Below the pieces are notes generated by a model that was not told the origin of the DNA, searched no databases, and saw only the letters and a program-made list of their open reading frames with translations. From Neospora caninum Liverpool (Eukaryota; Apicomplexa; Conoidasida; Eucoccidiorida; Sarcocystidae): a DNA stretch of 64,000 nt. Position 1 is the first letter of the stretch. Each line of letters begins with the position of its first letter. The stretch spans positions 1,756,793-1,820,792 of the forward strand of contig NC_018392.1 of assembly GCF_000208865.1 (NCBI RefSeq), in the 5' to 3' direction. Of this stretch, positions 60,909 through 64,000 are shown piece by piece. The position numbers and the translations under genes are program-made.

Positions 60909-63646
60909 GTGGATGGCTGTCAAATGTGAAACCACAAGATCGCGAGTGCGAGTTGCGTGTTTCCGAAGCAACTGCTTGTAGCAGAGGTTTTGCTACCCAC
61001 ACCCATCTGGAGAACGGTTAAAGCTTTCACACGAGGCAGGCAGCAGATTGGTTTCTACGCCATAGCAGCCACCTCGCGTCTCGCAACGCGCATCTCCGCA
61101 GAACTCAACCTAACGTTTTCCTGGTGCTGGGAGAAGGAGTCGACCACTTCTAGCTAAACAGGCGGAGCGGCAAAAGCAGAGCTTGCCTCCATCTCGTCGC
61201 CTACACAAAGAACCGAACAAGCTTTGCCTTCATATCAGAGCCTCTGCCAGCTGAGGCAGAACCAGATGCCCTTATGTTCAGATATCTCTTATTGCCCCAT
61301 GAACCTCAGTGACCGCACGGGCACACCGCGGCGGTGCTCCCGAGGCACGCTTCATTTCTGCATATGCCGGGGCTGCAGGAGTATCCGACTCCAGCCGCAT
61401 TCCTCAGTCGGCGTTGAAGCAAGCAGACCTGTTATTTCGAGGGCATTTGCGATTGTCACGAAATGCTGGGATTCATCGTCTCGAGGCAAAATCTCTGGTG
61501 GTCAAATGAGACAACTGCCGAAAGAGAACGGTCAGCAGAGCGACAACGACAATCGGGAGTCTCCCCGCAGCTGCTGGCTGTCGGCCACCGAAAACGAAGC
61601 TTGCAACAAGACACGAGGCAGATCCACCACCACGTCACGATATGACAGCATATCCGTTCATTGCTAAAGCGACACGTGTACCTTTTTTCCGCGATAAGTG
61701 TAAATGCCTTTTTCGTTGGCGACGTGCTGCAGCACCGGTGAAACCTCGTCGCCGTCGTGTCCGCTGAATCACGCGTACTTCCGAAACGCCACAATATTCC
61801 GTCGCCCCATGTGCAACCGCTATTTGTAGAGGGTCCCTTTGGCTAGGGAAAGCATTTGACAGGTGGGGCGCTACCAAACGCCGCCATATCTGAGTCTGCT
61901 TTTTCGCGGGGACGACAGTCTATGTGCCTGGAATCTTCCAGCTTTTCGCCCTGAAGGGACCATTGGTACCATGTACCCTCGGTCGTCCGGTGTTCGCGGA
62001 AAATCCGCGTGTATACGAGGGAACTGTGAGCAGAAGACCGAGTCCGCTCGCCGTGAGGTCATCATTGTGGGACGGGGCATCCTTCCTGTTGGAGGGCACA
62101 AACCGCGTCACAGGTAATCGGTAAAAAGATGACAAGATTGAGCAGGCAGGCCCAGACGCGAAACTGCATATCTCGGTCATGCCTGAGAAGTCACGTTGGC
62201 GTAGGATTAAAGGGCGTCTTGCTTTCGGCGAAGACACCTTCATGCCAGCACGCATAGTGGCGCCACGGCTGATTCCAGGGGAGACGCGGAAGAGGCAAAC
62301 ATCGAATGCGGACGGTGCCGAATCAGTGAGCTGCATGGGCGCTTGGGCGAGCCCTCGCGGACTTGCAGCGGTCCGCCTTCTTTTGTACGACCAGCCACTG
62401 CTGCGGGCATCGGCAAGAGGGAAAGCCCTGGCGCCGGTACTGACGGACACCGGATCACTATCATCTGGTAGCGAATGATCTCACGAGAAACGAAGTAGCG
62501 CTCCGAAGCTCTGTTAGCCGGAATGCTTAGCAATTTCGGCGAAACACGTCACTCTCGAATTACGGAGGCACCGCCGACAAACGCCGTGCTCCGTATCGTT
62601 GAACGGGGTGCTGGCGAGGCTTTACTGCGTTTTGCAATTGAGGGTCAGTTTTGGCGATGGTTATGCAAGTGGCTATCGACGGTGGAATCTAGCGGCGAAA
62701 ATTGGTTGGTGGATTCTCCGGACTTCAGGACGCCGCAGATAAACTATGCAACCAACATCCAGGCTAACAAGTTCGCCGGCATATGGGATCGGCATTCAGC
62801 TTCGGACTGTCTGACTCGCGTCGTACAGGCGCAGCAAGTCGTGGAACCGAGGAAGACGTTGACGCTGAGCAACACTCTAGACCTCCTGGTCTTGTGTGCG
62901 CTGTAAAAGGAAGCATGACGGGATGAAGGCGCAGTTGCAATAATAACAACGCGCAGCTGATTTGAAAACTTTCCAGGAGTGAATATTAACAACAATCGCT
63001 GGAGCCCGAACGCCTCTATGTGTTAAGCGGTGAAAGAGGAATTCCAGGTGAAACCCCACCCAGCGTTGGCGGTGACGCGAGCACGCTGCGAAAGAAAGCT
63101 CCCTCGGCTCTTCGGAGCCGCTGCGCATGAAAAGGACGTTTCAGAATCCCCCAGATGTCACGCTAGGAAAGCAGACTCACAGGGAACCTGTTGGCGCATC
63201 CTGAGCCACAAGGTGTAAAAGTCGCCATATCCCTAAAAAAGAACTTCCTTCTTGCCAGCTCGTCTCTCCGTGCCGCGGGCGATGACATCCAGCCCCGCTT
63301 CTTTTAGCCGCGGTTGACAGAATCCCGGGGAACATTGCGAATGAGCGTGCAAAGGAGTAGATCGCTTCCGCGCTGCAGTGGCCTGCCGCTGCCTGTCACG
63401 GCTCATCGGCGGCGCGCTTAAGCGGAGGCTTATGCGCACACAGCTTCATTGCGAATGTGTAGAGCCACAAGAACTGCGTTGCTCGCGTTCTGTCCCAAAA
63501 CGTGAACCGAAACGCTGGGAAACGAGCCCTAGCCGCAAGAAAAAAACTGACCGAATTGCTACAATCAAGCACGCTCGGAACCAATACCATAGGCGAAAAC
63601 AGTATTCGATCATGTACGCTGTTGACAATTTTTCTCTTCATTTCAG
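60909..63646. other. spacer, no confident gene
   Basis: Short overlapping open frames occur on both strands, such as 61224-61667 (+), 62179-62478 (+) and 61920-62450 (-), without recognisable motifs, signal peptides or consistent splice sites. One or more exons of the gene ending at 63869 may lie here. I cannot place them. Confidence 0.4.
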
Positions 63647-63869
63647 AGTCCGCTTATTTTGTGACGGGAGCGAGACGAATGCAAATCCCGTGTTTCCCTC
63701 CCAGGACGACAGGCGCACAATGCGAGCGATGAGTCAGCTGTCGAAGTCGCGCGAGTGGACGGCGGTGCCCTACGGACAGAGCAGGCAAGGAGTTGTGCAG
63801 ACCAGCATGTTTAGCCCGCCAGAAGCATCTGCCCGTTCATCGCGCCTCAAAGTGGAGCCACATTTTTGA
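63647..63869 (+). CDS. possible 3'-terminal exon of an unrecognised gene
   Basis: A strong pyrimidine tract and CAG (ending at 63646) precede a frame in phase 2 that runs to a stop at 63867-63869. The product tail is hydrophilic, Ser/Arg/Gln-rich (SQLSKSREWTAVPYGQSRQG) and ends in KVEPHF. The acceptor and GC content resemble a real terminal exon, but no upstream exons were identified. Confidence 0.35.
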
Positions 63870-64000
63870 CCCTCTCCTTTAATTATGTCTGGCAGAGTCG
63901 ACCCCGGAATATGGACCAGCTGTGAAACTCGCCCGCTGGACGCTTCTGTGTGAAAGCTGTATGGGAAGAAGTGTTCACCAGGAGTTGCTGCCCGAGTGAG

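Noticed and set aside
1..64000. tRNA, rRNA, CRISPR, bacterial promoters and ribosome binding sites
   Set aside because: No cloverleaf with a TTCGAATC-type arm, rRNA core motif or regularly spaced repeats was found. The genome is eukaryotic, so bacterial signals are not expected.

Overview
The window looks like nuclear DNA of a tissue-cyst-forming coccidian apicomplexan, most likely Toxoplasma gondii or a close relative such as Hammondia or Neospora. The grounds are GC-rich genes with very long low-complexity extensions, many GT-AG introns of a few hundred bases, TA and TATG microsatellites in introns and spacers, and protein families set in the large disordered insertions typical of this group. 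The species call is an inference. No rRNA, tRNA, CRISPR array or bacterial-style operon was seen.

Layout. Positions 1511-16142 (+) hold a ten-exon gene for a giant flavin amine oxidase of the LSD1/KDM1 class with a C-terminal PHD finger. The model is phase-consistent throughout and gives about 3,506 residues. It converges, across a 3.9-kb spacer without a recognised gene, on a seven-exon gene (31565-20065, -) for an unrecognised helical protein of about 2,941 residues. Next on the minus strand come a mitochondrial S-adenosylmethionine carrier (about 38481-34329; first exon not placed), a six-exon gene for a protein with a myristoylation/palmitoylation-type N-terminus and ARM/HEAT-like helices (47728-43253), and an intronless NAR1/IOP1 cytosolic Fe-S assembly factor (53316-50392). 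Across a 0.9-kb divergent spacer lies an eight-exon gene for a secreted helical protein (54201-56112, +). The last 8 kb hold one probable small secreted protein (59291-59740, +) and two weak exon candidates; the rest is mostly empty as far as I can read.

Functional links are modest. The SAM carrier supplies methyl donor to mitochondria, the LSD1-like protein would remove histone methyl groups, and NAR1 serves nuclear and cytosolic Fe-S proteins. I see nothing that makes them one pathway. The most unusual features are the domain architectures: a roughly 960-codon exon inside the oxidase, a PHD finger split by 73 residues, a carrier with a roughly 190-residue loop, and NAR1 with its first cluster cysteines spread over 140 residues. 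A repeat element at 48.99-49.92 kb, made of two 222-bp direct copies plus an inverted arm, is also unusual.

Coordinates of multi-exon genes are the outer limits of the coding sequence. Exon limits are given in the evidence and were derived by hand from splice sites, reading phase and protein similarity recalled from knowledge. No database search was run.
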